Below are positions 46,597 to 55,320 of a DNA stretch of 64,000 bases, piece by piece. Each line of letters begins with the position of its first letter. Position 1 is the stretch's first letter. The notes beneath the pieces are model-generated. The model was not told where the DNA came from. It did not search any database and worked only from the letters and a program-made list of their open reading frames with translations. A program made the translations under genes and the position numbers. This DNA is from Paenibacillus xylanilyticus (GTDB lineage Bacteria; Bacillota; Bacilli; Paenibacillales; Paenibacillaceae). The stretch is taken from contig NZ_JABMCB010000159.1 of NCBI RefSeq assembly GCF_013359935.1, forward strand, positions 62,001 through 126,000, in the 5' to 3' direction.

Positions 46597-48194
46597 ATAG
46601 TCCTTTATCCGATCAACATTATGACAATGTAGCGTTCGATCAGTATCAGCGATATAAAAATGTAGCGGATGCAATAGAGAGTATGAGAAAAGCAAACGAA
46701 CAATTTACAATACTTGAAGTAGGCGCTAACGAACACCGTAATTTAGAAAAGTTTCTTCCTCAAGATTCAATTAAGTATTTGGATATCGAACTGCCGGCCG
46801 ATCTGCAAAAACATTCGGATTACATCCTTGGAGACGCAACTCAAATGGAATTTTCAAATGGTTATTTTGATATAGTTGTAGCTTTGGATGTATTCGAGCA
46901 TATTCCACGTGATAAACGGGATGACTTTATTAGTGAAATACATCGAGTTAGCAGCGAATTTTATGTAATTACGGCTCCTTTTGCTTCTCCATCAGTGAGT
47001 AAAGCAGAACGCAGAACGAATGCTGTATATAAATCTTTGGTTCAAGAAGATTATCGCTGGTTGGCTGAACATTTTGAAAATGGACTTCCTGTACAAAAGG
47101 ATCTCGAAATGTTTTTGGATAAATTGGGGGTGAATTATCGAGTTCTTTCTCATGGCAGCCTACCAATCTGGGAAAGTATGATGGAGATTCATTTTGTGGC
47201 AGCCTGTTTTCCAGAGTTGCAGTACTATCGTATGGAGCTAGATCGCTTTTACAATGCATATATTTTTGCTGAAGATTATGCTGAAGAGTCTTACCGGAAA
47301 ATTTATATTTGCAGCAAAGATCGTGGAATGTCGGAGCTTATTGAAAAGAGAAGTCGGATTAACATGGCGCCAAGACATCTTGAAGAATTGCAAAGATTTA
47401 AGGCAACATTCTTTTCTTTGGCGACGATGCTTGTTAATAAAAAATCTGTTGAGACAGAAGTACAGGATAAAAGTGTACAAGATAAAATTCAAGTATTTAC
47501 AGATAGCGGTAAAGGGTTCAATGAGGAAGAAAGCTTTAAAATTGATATAGACGAAAATAGGCCTATTAATAAGTTTTTGTGGAACGATAGTAGAGTGGAA
47601 CCGATTAAGTCTATACGAATTGACCCTTCTGATCGAAAGGGTATATTTAAATTTGATAATATAACAATTCGAAATCAACAAGGAGAGCTGGTTGAAGAGT
47701 ACTTCGAGGATGGGAATTATATATACTCTTTTGACGGTATATATGGATTTTCAAACGACGATCCTTTTCTCATATTAAACTTTTCGACACCTGTTTCAAT
47801 TGATTCGATTAGTTTTGACGTTACATCGTTAACAAAAGATGAACGAAAGCTGATTTTGGAAGTTGAGAAGGCGTTTCTTGGAGTTTGCCGACTGCAAGAA
47901 AACAACAAGCAAATATCGTTTGAGTCCAATAATAGGATGGATGAAATTCGCAATCTTAACGATCAACTTCATCAATCTGAACTAAACAAGCAAAAAAATG
48001 AGCAGTTGCATCAGCAGGAAATTCAACAGATCGAGCAATCGATTATGGAAGTTAAGCAGGCATTAGAGGACCGGAATCGTGAATATGAAACTTTGAAATC
48101 AGAATTAAGTAAAGCTCACCAACAACTTCAGGATGTTGAGAACTCCAAATTCTGGAGAATAGCTAAACTGATTAAAAAATTAGTTGGGAAATGA
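46593..48194 (+). CDS. Methyltransferase with central beta domain and C-terminal coiled coil
   Basis: This 533-residue cytoplasmic protein has a class I SAM methyltransferase (~35-235; motif LEVGAN at 41-46 and ALDVFEHIP at 98-106). A beta domain covers ~315-415 (SIRIDPSDRKGIFKFDNITI and DDPFLILNF), similar to the domain in Wzm. A coiled coil covers ~440-520, ending in the basic FWRIAKLIKKLVGK tail. Its arrangement next to a Wzt with a C-terminal glycan-binding domain recalls WbdD, the O9a chain-terminating methyltransferase/kinase with a coiled-coil ruler. No kinase domain is seen here. Glycan capping is inferred, not shown. Confidence 0.75.
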   Translation: MNSPLSDQHYDNVAFDQYQRYKNVADAIESMRKANEQFTILEVGANEHRNLEKFLPQDSIKYLDIELPADLQKHSDYILGDATQMEFSNGYFDIVVALDVFEHIPRDKRDDFISEIHRVSSEFYVITAPFASPSVSKAERRTNAVYKSLVQEDYRWLAEHFENGLPVQKDLEMFLDKLGVNYRVLSHGSLPIWESMMEIHFVAACFPELQYYRMELDRFYNAYIFAEDYAEESYRKIYICSKDRGMSELIEKRSRINMAPRHLEELQRFKATFFSLATMLVNKKSVETEVQDKSVQDKIQVFTDSGKGFNEEESFKIDIDENRPINKFLWNDSRVEPIKSIRIDPSDRKGIFKFDNITIRNQQGELVEEYFEDGNYIYSFDGIYGFSNDDPFLILNFSTPVSIDSISFDVTSLTKDERKLILEVEKAFLGVCRLQENNKQISFESNNRMDEIRNLNDQLHQSELNKQKNEQLHQQEIQQIEQSIMEVKQALEDRNREYETLKSELSKAHQQLQDVENSKFWRIAKLIKKLVGK

Positions 48195-48213
48195 TGGTTT
48201 AGGGGGACTGGTT

Positions 48214-50484
48214 TTGAGCATCAGAAGTATGATGAAGAATCGGATTGAACCTGCTTTAGCAGGATTACTCGGAATTAAAACAAGAGCAAGGCTAAAGCCT
48301 ATTTCACATTTAGAAATGAAAAACGAGAAATGGATCTCGACTGGAAACGATCCATCTTTCTTGGTAACTGGAAGGTATTTTCCAGGTTGGAACAAGATTA
48401 AATGGGAATCTGAATCAAAGTCCGTTATCCCTCTTAAGATGTACTGGGATCAGGGGAACGGATTTTCTGAGTCAGAAAGCCTTACTTTTTCTTCTATTCC
48501 GAAGGGGTTTGTGAAACGTGAAGTTACGGTTTATATTCCTCCGGGAACTCAAAATTTGAGAATTGATCCGGGTGAAGATGAAGCAGAGTTCATGTTTACG
48601 AATGTACAGTTGAAAAAAACGACACGAATTAAAATGGTCCTTGGTTTTGCCTGGAAAATCATTCACCAAAAAGGACTAACAAATCAAGTAACTCTTCAGC
48701 TGTTGAAGAAAGGTTTTCAAACTTTGCGGACAAGTGGCCTTAAGGCTACTTGGTCTAAGTTTAAAGCCTATACCGGCCATCATGCCATTGGATCTACAGG
48801 GAGCTATGAAAGCTGGATTGCAAATCAAGCGCTGACATCTATTGATATCAAAAGAATTAAAGATGAAATCGAGCGAATGGCATACAAGCCTCTTATATCA
48901 ATTATTGTTCCTGTCTATAATGTTGAAGAAAAGTGGCTCCGTCTATGTATTGATTCGGTTTTAAACCAACTTTATCCTAACTGGGAACTTTGCATCGCCG
49001 ATGATGCTTCCGACAAACCGCATATCAAAAAGGTATTGAACGAATACGCGCAAAAAGACAGTCGAATCAAGGTGGTTTTTCGTGATAAAAATGGGCATAT
49101 ATCAGAGTCATCAAATTCAGCACTAGATGTAGCGACAGGGGAATACATAGGTCTGCTAGATCATGATGATGAACTTACTATCAATGCCTTGTATGAAAAT
49201 GCTAAGCTTCTTAATCAACACCCCGAAGCTGACATAGTCTATAGTGACGAAGATAAAATCAGTGAAGAAGGTGTCCGCCACTCTCCGTATTTCAAGCCGG
49301 ATTGGTCTCCAGATCTTTTGCTATCCCAAATGTACACCTGTCATTTCAGTATATACCGCAAAAGTCTGATAGACCAAGTAGGTGGCTTTAGAAAAGGGTA
49401 TGAAGGAAGTCAGGATTACGATCTTGTATTGAGGGTTAGCGAACTGACTGAAAAGATTTATCATATTCCCAAAATCTTGTACCACTGGAGAACAATTGCT
49501 GAGTCCACAGCATTTCAGGGTTCTTCCAAAAGCTATACTCATATCTCTGGTATGAAAGCCTTAGAAGATGCATTGAGTAGAAGAAAGGTTAACGGGTGGG
49601 TAGAAGGAGTTGAAGGAATCCCTAACCTTTACCGAGTGAACTATAAATTAGAAAAAGAACCGTTTGTATCAATTGTAATTCCTAATAAAAATCTAGCTGA
49701 TGTATTAGATAAATGCCTGGATTCTATTTTTAACAAGACTACCTATTCTAACTATGAAGTGCTGGTAGTGGACAACGGTAGCGATACTTTAGATACCTTT
49801 GAAGTCTACAAAAAATGGGTTGAGGCACAACCAAATCGTTTTCGATACTGTGAATATGACATTCCCTTTAATTATTCTAAAATTAATAATTTTGGTGTGA
49901 AACAAACACGTGGAGAACTAATCCTTCTGCTGAATAATGATGTCGAAGTGATTACTCCTAACTGGCTGACTGAAATGGCAAGTCAGGCATTGAGACCGGA
50001 AATTGGAGCAGTAGGTGCATGTCTTTACTATCCTGATAATACGATACAACATGCTGGCGTTGTGCTCGGTATTGGTGGAGTAGCAGGCCACAGCCATAAA
50101 CATTTTAGGGCATCTGAGAACGGATATTTTAGCCGGTTGAAGATGATTAGCAATTATACGGCCGTCACTGCGGCTTGCTTGATGATTAAAAAGGAGATTT
50201 ACCAGGAAGTAGGTGGACTTGAGGAAAATCTCCAAGTTGCGTTTAATGACGTGGATTTTTGCTTGAAGGTTTATAAGGAAGGCTATCGTAATATTTGGCT
50301 ACCACAAGTGCAATTGTATCATTATGAATCCAAAAGTAGAGGATATGAGGATACCCCTGAAAAGCAAAGGCGATTCAAGAGTGAAATGGACTTTATGAGA
50401 GAGAAATGGGCATATATTCTCGACAATGACCCTTATTACAATCCAAATTTGAGCAGAGTGAAAGAGGACTTTTCTATTATATAG
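48214..50484 (+). CDS. Bifunctional glycosyltransferase with two GT2 domains and an N-terminal beta domain
   Basis: This ~756-residue protein has an N-terminal beta region (~35-135) with NLRIDPGEDEAEFMFTNV, echoing its two upstream neighbours. Two GT-A/GT2 catalytic domains follow. The first (~228-455) starts LISIIVPVYN and has the DHDDE metal-binding site. The second (~484-740) starts FVSIVIPNKN and has LLNNDVEVI. Such double GT2 proteins often add rhamnose or other sugars in surface glycans. TTG 48214 is chosen because AGGGGGA lies seven bases upstream. The last gene before an IS remnant, it is probably co-expressed with wzm-wzt. Confidence 0.85.
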   Translation: MSIRSMMKNRIEPALAGLLGIKTRARLKPISHLEMKNEKWISTGNDPSFLVTGRYFPGWNKIKWESESKSVIPLKMYWDQGNGFSESESLTFSSIPKGFVKREVTVYIPPGTQNLRIDPGEDEAEFMFTNVQLKKTTRIKMVLGFAWKIIHQKGLTNQVTLQLLKKGFQTLRTSGLKATWSKFKAYTGHHAIGSTGSYESWIANQALTSIDIKRIKDEIERMAYKPLISIIVPVYNVEEKWLRLCIDSVLNQLYPNWELCIADDASDKPHIKKVLNEYAQKDSRIKVVFRDKNGHISESSNSALDVATGEYIGLLDHDDELTINALYENAKLLNQHPEADIVYSDEDKISEEGVRHSPYFKPDWSPDLLLSQMYTCHFSIYRKSLIDQVGGFRKGYEGSQDYDLVLRVSELTEKIYHIPKILYHWRTIAESTAFQGSSKSYTHISGMKALEDALSRRKVNGWVEGVEGIPNLYRVNYKLEKEPFVSIVIPNKNLADVLDKCLDSIFNKTTYSNYEVLVVDNGSDTLDTFEVYKKWVEAQPNRFRYCEYDIPFNYSKINNFGVKQTRGELILLLNNDVEVITPNWLTEMASQALRPEIGAVGACLYYPDNTIQHAGVVLGIGGVAGHSHKHFRASENGYFSRLKMISNYTAVTAACLMIKKEIYQEVGGLEENLQVAFNDVDFCLKVYKEGYRNIWLPQVQLYHYESKSRGYEDTPEKQRRFKSEMDFMREKWAYILDNDPYYNPNLSRVKEDFSII

Positions 50485-50500
50485 TGTGAACTGAAAAAAA

Positions 50501-50755
50501 TTATACCTGAAGTAGAAGCCGATCAATAATGACTTGAGGATAACGGTTGATGTGATTTATAAATTTCGTTACATGAGAGCGGATGACGTAGAACATCTGG
50601 AAAAATACATTGTTCACGACATCCTGCTTGAGCCACTTCCACAGACCTTCTACAGGATTAAGTTCCGGGCTGTATTTGGGCAAATAAACAAATTGCAACC
50701 TTGGATTCTTTCTCAAAAAAGGCTGAACCGCTTTAGATGAATGCGGGCGTAAAAG
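50501..50755 (-). pseudogene. IS630-family transposase remnant (C-terminal part)
   Basis: The minus-strand frame encodes AVQPFLRKNPRLQFVYLPKYSPELNPVEGLWKWLKQDVVNNVFF in two stretches, the classic end of an IS630/DDE transposase with the SPELNPVEGLWKWLK motif and its final glutamate. Everything before the last ~80 residues is missing and no terminal inverted repeats could be identified. It separates the wzm-wzt group from the DUF2142 gene and marks past rearrangement. Confidence 0.8.
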
Positions 50756-50985
50756 AAATGTTTGAGGACTTGCAGATTGGGCGCTTAGAGAAAAGGATTA
50801 CAGAAGCTGCATTTTTAATTGAGAATCGACTCTCTTGGCTGATGTTGATGCTTCAAAAGAGAATTTGGTTAAATACGAATCTCAACTTGCTGGATATACA
50901 GAAAAGCTTCAGTTAGTTAATGAGGTAATTGCAACACTAGAAGAATAAAATAAAAGTCGTCCAAATGACAGCTTTTTATTTGAAT
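50756..50985 (+). pseudogene. Unidentified coding remnant with terminator-like end
   Basis: A short plus-strand piece reads ESTLLADVDASKENLVKYE and continues to VIATLEE before TAA at ~50946, with helical, coiled-coil-like character. An upstream piece in another frame (FEDLQIGRLEKRITEAAF) looks equally coding, suggesting a frameshifted tail of a lost gene. AAATAAAAG/CTTTTTATTT after the stop could be its terminator. I do not recognise the family. Confidence 0.35.
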
Positions 50986-51071
50986 AAATGTTGAATGTGA
51001 TACTAACATCTTATCATTGTCCCATTTAGAAAAATCGTGTAACATTTAGGAGGTGCAAAGGAGGACTTTAC

Positions 51072-52466
51072 TTGTTTAAGAAATATCTGTCACTGTGGAT
51101 CGTCTTATTTGTTATGTTGGTAAAAGGAATCGTTTGGGTATATATTATACCGCCACTGCAAAATCCTGATGAGCATGTTCATTTTGCTTACGTACAGTAC
51201 ATGGGAGAAGAAAATAAAGTACCGATTCAAGCAAGTGATCAGTCTTACTCTCATGAACTGAATTTATTTACTATGGCAGTTAAAATGAACGATATTGCGT
51301 TTAATTCAGATGTTAAATTCAGTACTAACCCAAATATCTATGAGTTGCTATATACTCCGGAAAATAGCAATCCAGAAATGCGAACTGCATCAGGAAGTAA
51401 CCTTGCTGCAGGTTATCCACCTGGATATTATTTTTTCGCTTCTCTAGTATATAAGTTAGGTTATGGAGCATCAATTTTATTCCGGTTATATGCTGTGAGA
51501 ATACTATCAGTCATTCTTGGTTTGGTAGCCGTTACATTAGCTTATTTTATAGGAAAAAGAATTGAACCTAAGTCTAATTTCCTGGCTATTATACTGGCGA
51601 TCATGACGGGGATGCAGCCTATGTTCTCTATGGTTGGAGCAGCTGTTAATAACGACATAATGATGGACGTTGCAACTATTGCTCTTCTATACTGGTTGTT
51701 GCACATAGTTACTGTGCAAAGTAAAAAAACGAGTTTAATCATAGGAGGAATACTAGCGGGCTTTGGTTTAATCATAAAAGCTCATATGGTATATGTTTGC
51801 GGTATAATATTATTGATTGCCCTCATAGTTTTTATCATAAAATATGGATGGACATATGCACTGAAATCAGCTTCATTCGTTGCTGTTCCGATGTTCTTTG
51901 TGTACTTACCATGGATGATCTTTAGTTATATCCAGTATGGATCATTTACTGGTGGGGTTGCTTTTCAGCCTGAAGGAGATCCAACACACGGATTAGCATG
52001 GTATTTCCAAAATGCTATGTTTAATGAAGCTGGCAGAGAGAGATTTTTTGATGTTTGGGTAAAAATGTATTGGGCAAAATTCGGTTGGCTAGATACAGAG
52101 TTTTATCCGAAATTGATCTATACAATCATTGCACTAGCAATGGTTATTGGAATTATTGGTTCGATTTACGGGATTATTCGTAAAAAAGAAAATTACAAAT
52201 ATGTTTTATTCAGCTTGATATTTGTGATCGGGAACTTAGCGTTCCTTTATATAGTGGAAATTGTTTATTTCGCTGAATATCATAATTTCATGCTACAAGG
52301 AAGATACATTTTAACCTCACTAGTCCCATTTAATTTAATACTTTTATTTGGTTTTAGATACATTTTCCCTGAAAGATTTAAAAATTACGTTTACTATTCA
52401 GCTGGATTGTTAATGGTTGTATTAAATTTAATGTCAATTGGTCTGATATACAGTAGATACTATTAA
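51072..52466 (+). CDS. DUF2142 polytopic membrane protein (GT-C-like)
   Basis: This 464-residue protein has about ten or eleven TM helices. Near the N-terminus, after TM1, lies the motif PPLQNPDEHVHFAYVQYMGE, typical of DUF2142 proteins, which resemble GT-C glycosyltransferases that use polyprenyl-phosphate sugars outside the membrane; the DE pair is the likely active-site acid. AAAGGAGGA precedes TTG 51072. The downstream genes (Und-P-sugar synthase-like GT2, DUF2304, SMR protein) fit a module that makes, flips and attaches a sugar. The region is AT-rich. Confidence 0.8.
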   Translation: MFKKYLSLWIVLFVMLVKGIVWVYIIPPLQNPDEHVHFAYVQYMGEENKVPIQASDQSYSHELNLFTMAVKMNDIAFNSDVKFSTNPNIYELLYTPENSNPEMRTASGSNLAAGYPPGYYFFASLVYKLGYGASILFRLYAVRILSVILGLVAVTLAYFIGKRIEPKSNFLAIILAIMTGMQPMFSMVGAAVNNDIMMDVATIALLYWLLHIVTVQSKKTSLIIGGILAGFGLIIKAHMVYVCGIILLIALIVFIIKYGWTYALKSASFVAVPMFFVYLPWMIFSYIQYGSFTGGVAFQPEGDPTHGLAWYFQNAMFNEAGRERFFDVWVKMYWAKFGWLDTEFYPKLIYTIIALAMVIGIIGSIYGIIRKKENYKYVLFSLIFVIGNLAFLYIVEIVYFAEYHNFMLQGRYILTSLVPFNLILLFGFRYIFPERFKNYVYYSAGLLMVVLNLMSIGLIYSRYY

Positions 52467-52517
52467 TATTTTAAGTCCTACTTAGGGGGATTTATTTATC
52501 CAACTTTTTTTATATTT

Positions 52518-53059
52518 ATGAATTTCATAATACTAATAGGGATGAAAAAAAAAACTTTTGTGGTTTGTATGGCTGCTCTGATTTTTATATCAGGTGTTGG
52601 GGTTAATCCAATATCCTCTGGTACGGGTGATATCTTTGACAGACCTATTGCTAGAAAGATAACAGAGATCATCCGGAAGGATGAGCAAGCTAAATGGATC
52701 GCATTAGATAGTCTTGTAAATGGTCAGTATGTCATTAGGTGCAAAAACTTTTAATAGCGTTCATTTTTCACCTGACCTAAACCAATGGAGGGAAATGGAT
52801 GTAATTGGCGAGTATACGGATGTATATAATCGATACGCACATGTAAAAGTGAGTTTTACAAATGAGCCTATTTCTTTCCAATTAATGAGTCCCGATTCTT
52901 TCAACATAGAACTCAATACAAATGATTTGGAAAAAAATTGGTGTGCCATATATACTGTCCTCCAAGCAACTAATCGATTATAAAAACTTTAATGAGATAT
53001 ACTTTGATCCGTCGAGCGGTATATATATTTATTCGATAGTAGGAGGCCATAAACTTTGA
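52518..53059 (+). pseudogene. Frameshifted C-terminal remnant of a large GT-C-type membrane protein
   Basis: Three frames connect into one recognisable tail. The first reads VGVNPISSGTGDIFDRPIAR to ~52735. The second reads SLGAKTFNSVHFSPDLNQW and VYNRYAHVKV to ~52930. The third reads GVPYILSSKQLIDYKNF to TGA at 53057. The pattern VNP..G...I..RPI and W..D..GEY..VYNRYAH is known from the C-terminus of large polytopic O-unit-modifying proteins. The TM-rich N-terminal part is missing except one helix. One shift is at a seven-A run. The stop overlaps the next start (TTGA), so the ancestral gene was coupled to the GT2 gene. Confidence 0.7.
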
Positions 53060-53754
53060 AGGTAATTTTGATCATACCTGCGTATAATGAAGAGAAAAAT
53101 ATAGCAAGGTTACTTCAGGTTTTATGTTTGGATTATAAAAACGTTGACGTTCTAGTTATTAACGATTGCTCTACTGATAATACGTCAAAAGTTTGTGACC
53201 AGTTCAATGTGAAGGTTATTAACCTTCCATGCAATCTTGGAATTGGTGGGGCTGTGCAAACAGGCTATAAATTTGCGCAGATGCACAATTATGATATCGC
53301 TATTCAGGTTGATGGTGACGGACAACATAATCCAGAGTATATAAAAGATCTGGTAGATCCCTTAGTGAAAAATGAAGCAGATCTTATTATTGGGTCCAGG
53401 TACATTTCTAAAATTGGATTTCAATCAACATTCTTAAGAAGAGTAGGCATTAATTATTTTTCTAGACTGCTTCGTATTCTTACGGGACAACTCATAACAG
53501 ATCCCACTTCGGGATATAGAGCTTGCAATAAGAGGGTAATTGAAATATTTGCGAAAAGGTATCCGGTTGATTACCCGGAACCTGAATCTATTATGTATCT
53601 AAAACGGAATAGATTACGCATTAAGGAGATCCCTGTCGTGATGGAAGCTAGGCTTGAAGGTAAATCGTCAATAACATTAATAAAATCTGCGTATTATATG
53701 GCAAAGGTATCTCTTGCAATTCTTATAGATAGCCTGCGCAAGCAGATAGTATAG
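53056..53754 (+). CDS. GT2 glycosyltransferase, polyprenyl-phosphate sugar synthase type
   Basis: This 232-residue enzyme resembles dolichol-phosphate mannose synthase. The N-terminus LIIPAYNEEKNIARLL, the acidic site QVDGDGQHNPEYI and GSRYISKIG are all present. It has no C-terminal membrane helices, so it acts at the inner face and probably makes undecaprenyl-phosphate-linked sugar. TAGGAGG precedes TTG 53056, which overlaps the stop of the decayed GT-C gene. DUF2304 and SMR genes follow within 13 bp and 34 bp. This trio is a recurrent module in surface-glycan loci. Confidence 0.87.
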   Translation: MKVILIIPAYNEEKNIARLLQVLCLDYKNVDVLVINDCSTDNTSKVCDQFNVKVINLPCNLGIGGAVQTGYKFAQMHNYDIAIQVDGDGQHNPEYIKDLVDPLVKNEADLIIGSRYISKIGFQSTFLRRVGINYFSRLLRILTGQLITDPTSGYRACNKRVIEIFAKRYPVDYPEPESIMYLKRNRLRIKEIPVVMEARLEGKSSITLIKSAYYMAKVSLAILIDSLRKQIV

Positions 53755-53767
53755 GTATGGGACTATT

Positions 53768-54133
53768 ATGATATCACTAAAATTGCAAATAATTCTCGTC
53801 GTAGGGTCTGTACTCAGTTTTTTGATTTTGTTGAATTTATTAAGAAGGTATAGATTAGAGTTAAAGTATTCAATGCTCTGGATTTTTATAATGATATTTG
53901 TGATGATTTTGTCTTTATTCCCTACAATGTTTACTCATGTTGCAAATATTTTAGGGATTGAAATGCCTGTAAACGCGCTGTTCTTTCTAGCTATTTTTGG
54001 TATGATAGTTATATTGTTCTCTTTGACAGTTGAAATTTCACGTGCCACTCTGAAAATAAAAGAATTATCACAAGAGCTAGGCATATTGAAACATGAACTC
54101 AAACAGATTAATGATAGTTGTAATAAGGATTAG
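53768..54133 (+). CDS. DUF2304 small membrane protein
   Basis: This 121-residue protein has three membrane helices (about 4-24, 33-52 and 68-90), then a charged helical tail. It matches DUF2304, a family regularly found beside DPM-like GT2 genes. In such loci it may anchor or assist the glycosyltransferase or act in flipping; no activity is established. GGGAC precedes ATG 53768, 13 bp after the GT2 stop. Confidence 0.8.
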   Translation: MISLKLQIILVVGSVLSFLILLNLLRRYRLELKYSMLWIFIMIFVMILSLFPTMFTHVANILGIEMPVNALFFLAIFGMIVILFSLTVEISRATLKIKELSQELGILKHELKQINDSCNKD

Positions 54134-54167
54134 GGAAAAAAGGATAGATAACGGAAAGGGAATCTTT

Positions 54168-54533
54168 ATGCAAAAGGCGCCTACTCTTATAAGCTATATT
54201 CTTTTAACATTAAATATACTGATGTTATGCGGAGGACAAATTTTATTTAAGTTAGGTTTAGAGAAACTTGGTGGTGTGAATTTATCAAATGCATGGAAAG
54301 CTATTTTTACACTTCCTATTTTTACCGGTTTGGTATTGTACGCTCTAGCTACATTGATATGGTTTGTAGTATTATCGAGAATGCCACTGAGCGTAGCGTA
54401 TCCTATTCAAAGTGTTGCATACGTGCTTGGCATAGGAGCAGCATTAATATTTTTTAATGAGCCTGTGTCTCTTATGAAGTGGATTGGTGCAATGATCATT
54501 ATGATTGGTGTTTTTTTTATTGCGTTAGATTAA
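54168..54533 (+). CDS. SMR/EamA-like small four-TM transporter
   Basis: This 121-residue protein has four TM helices and SMR-family features: YILLTLNILMLCGGQILFK in TM1, LSVAYPIQSVAYVLGIGAAL in TM3, and FFNEPVSLMKWIGAMIIMIG in TM4. It resembles ArnE/ArnF-type half flippases for undecaprenyl-phosphate sugars more than drug pumps, given the neighbouring GT2 gene. ATG 54168 is chosen because GAAAGGG lies upstream; a longer frame back to 54093 overlaps DUF2304. The flippase role is inferred. Confidence 0.78.
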   Translation: MQKAPTLISYILLTLNILMLCGGQILFKLGLEKLGGVNLSNAWKAIFTLPIFTGLVLYALATLIWFVVLSRMPLSVAYPIQSVAYVLGIGAALIFFNEPVSLMKWIGAMIIMIGVFFIALD

Positions 54534-54564
54534 ACTATTACAATTAGTTGGAGGTATATTTGAA

Positions 54565-55308
54565 TTGAAAGGAATTATACTCGCTGGTGGAACAGGTTCA
54601 CGTTTGTATCCACTTACCAAAGTCACGAATAAACATCTTCTTCCCGTAGGGAAGTATCCCATGATCTTTCATTCGGTTTATAAACTCAAACAGTCGGGTA
54701 TTGAAGACATCCTCATTGTAACAGGTAAAGATCACATGGGTGATGTGGTTAACTTACTCGGTAGCGGAAGTGACATGGGGGTTAGTTTTACATACAAGGT
54801 CCAAGACGAAGCTGGTGGTATAGCTCAGGCGTTGGATCTTGCTGAGCATTTTGTCGGAGATGATCAGATGGTGGTCATTCTAGGAGACAACGTGTTCGAA
54901 GATGATATTTCACCTTTTGTTGAGAACTTCAAAACTCAATCTGCTGGAGCAAAAATTCTTATCCAAGAAGTTCATGACCCAACTCGATTTGGTGTTCCCG
55001 AAATTGATGGTTCTCGTATTCTATCAATCGAAGAGAAACCTAAAGCTCCTAAGAGTAATTACGCGGTAACTGGAATTTACATGTTTGATCATACCGTATT
55101 CGAGATTGTAAAAACATTAAAGCCATCCGATAGAGGAGAATTAGAAATCACAGACGTTAACAATGCATATATTGAAAGAGAACAATTGTCTTTTGATATT
55201 CTCCAAGGCTGGTGGACGGATGCAGGTACGCATCCTTCTTTAGCACGTGCTAATGAATTGGCTAAAGATATTGCTTTCGGAGAAGAATTCGGCAAGTTGA
55301 AATTGTAG
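54565..55308 (+). CDS. rfbA: Glucose-1-phosphate thymidylyltransferase (RmlA-like)
   Basis: This 247-residue nucleotidyltransferase makes dTDP-glucose, the first step to dTDP-L-rhamnose. The motif LAGGTGSRLYPLTKVTNKHL and the downstream VEEKP-type sequence SIEEKPKAPKSN are present. It is shorter than the ~290-residue E. coli enzyme, like the short RmlA of Geobacillus S-layer clusters. GGAGG precedes TTG 54565. rfbC, rfbB and rfbD follow closely in the order A-C-B-D, one operon. Base composition rises toward chromosome average from here on. Confidence 0.92.
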   Translation: MKGIILAGGTGSRLYPLTKVTNKHLLPVGKYPMIFHSVYKLKQSGIEDILIVTGKDHMGDVVNLLGSGSDMGVSFTYKVQDEAGGIAQALDLAEHFVGDDQMVVILGDNVFEDDISPFVENFKTQSAGAKILIQEVHDPTRFGVPEIDGSRILSIEEKPKAPKSNYAVTGIYMFDHTVFEIVKTLKPSDRGELEITDVNNAYIEREQLSFDILQGWWTDAGTHPSLARANELAKDIAFGEEFGKLKL

Positions 55309-55320
55309 GAGGGTATAGAG

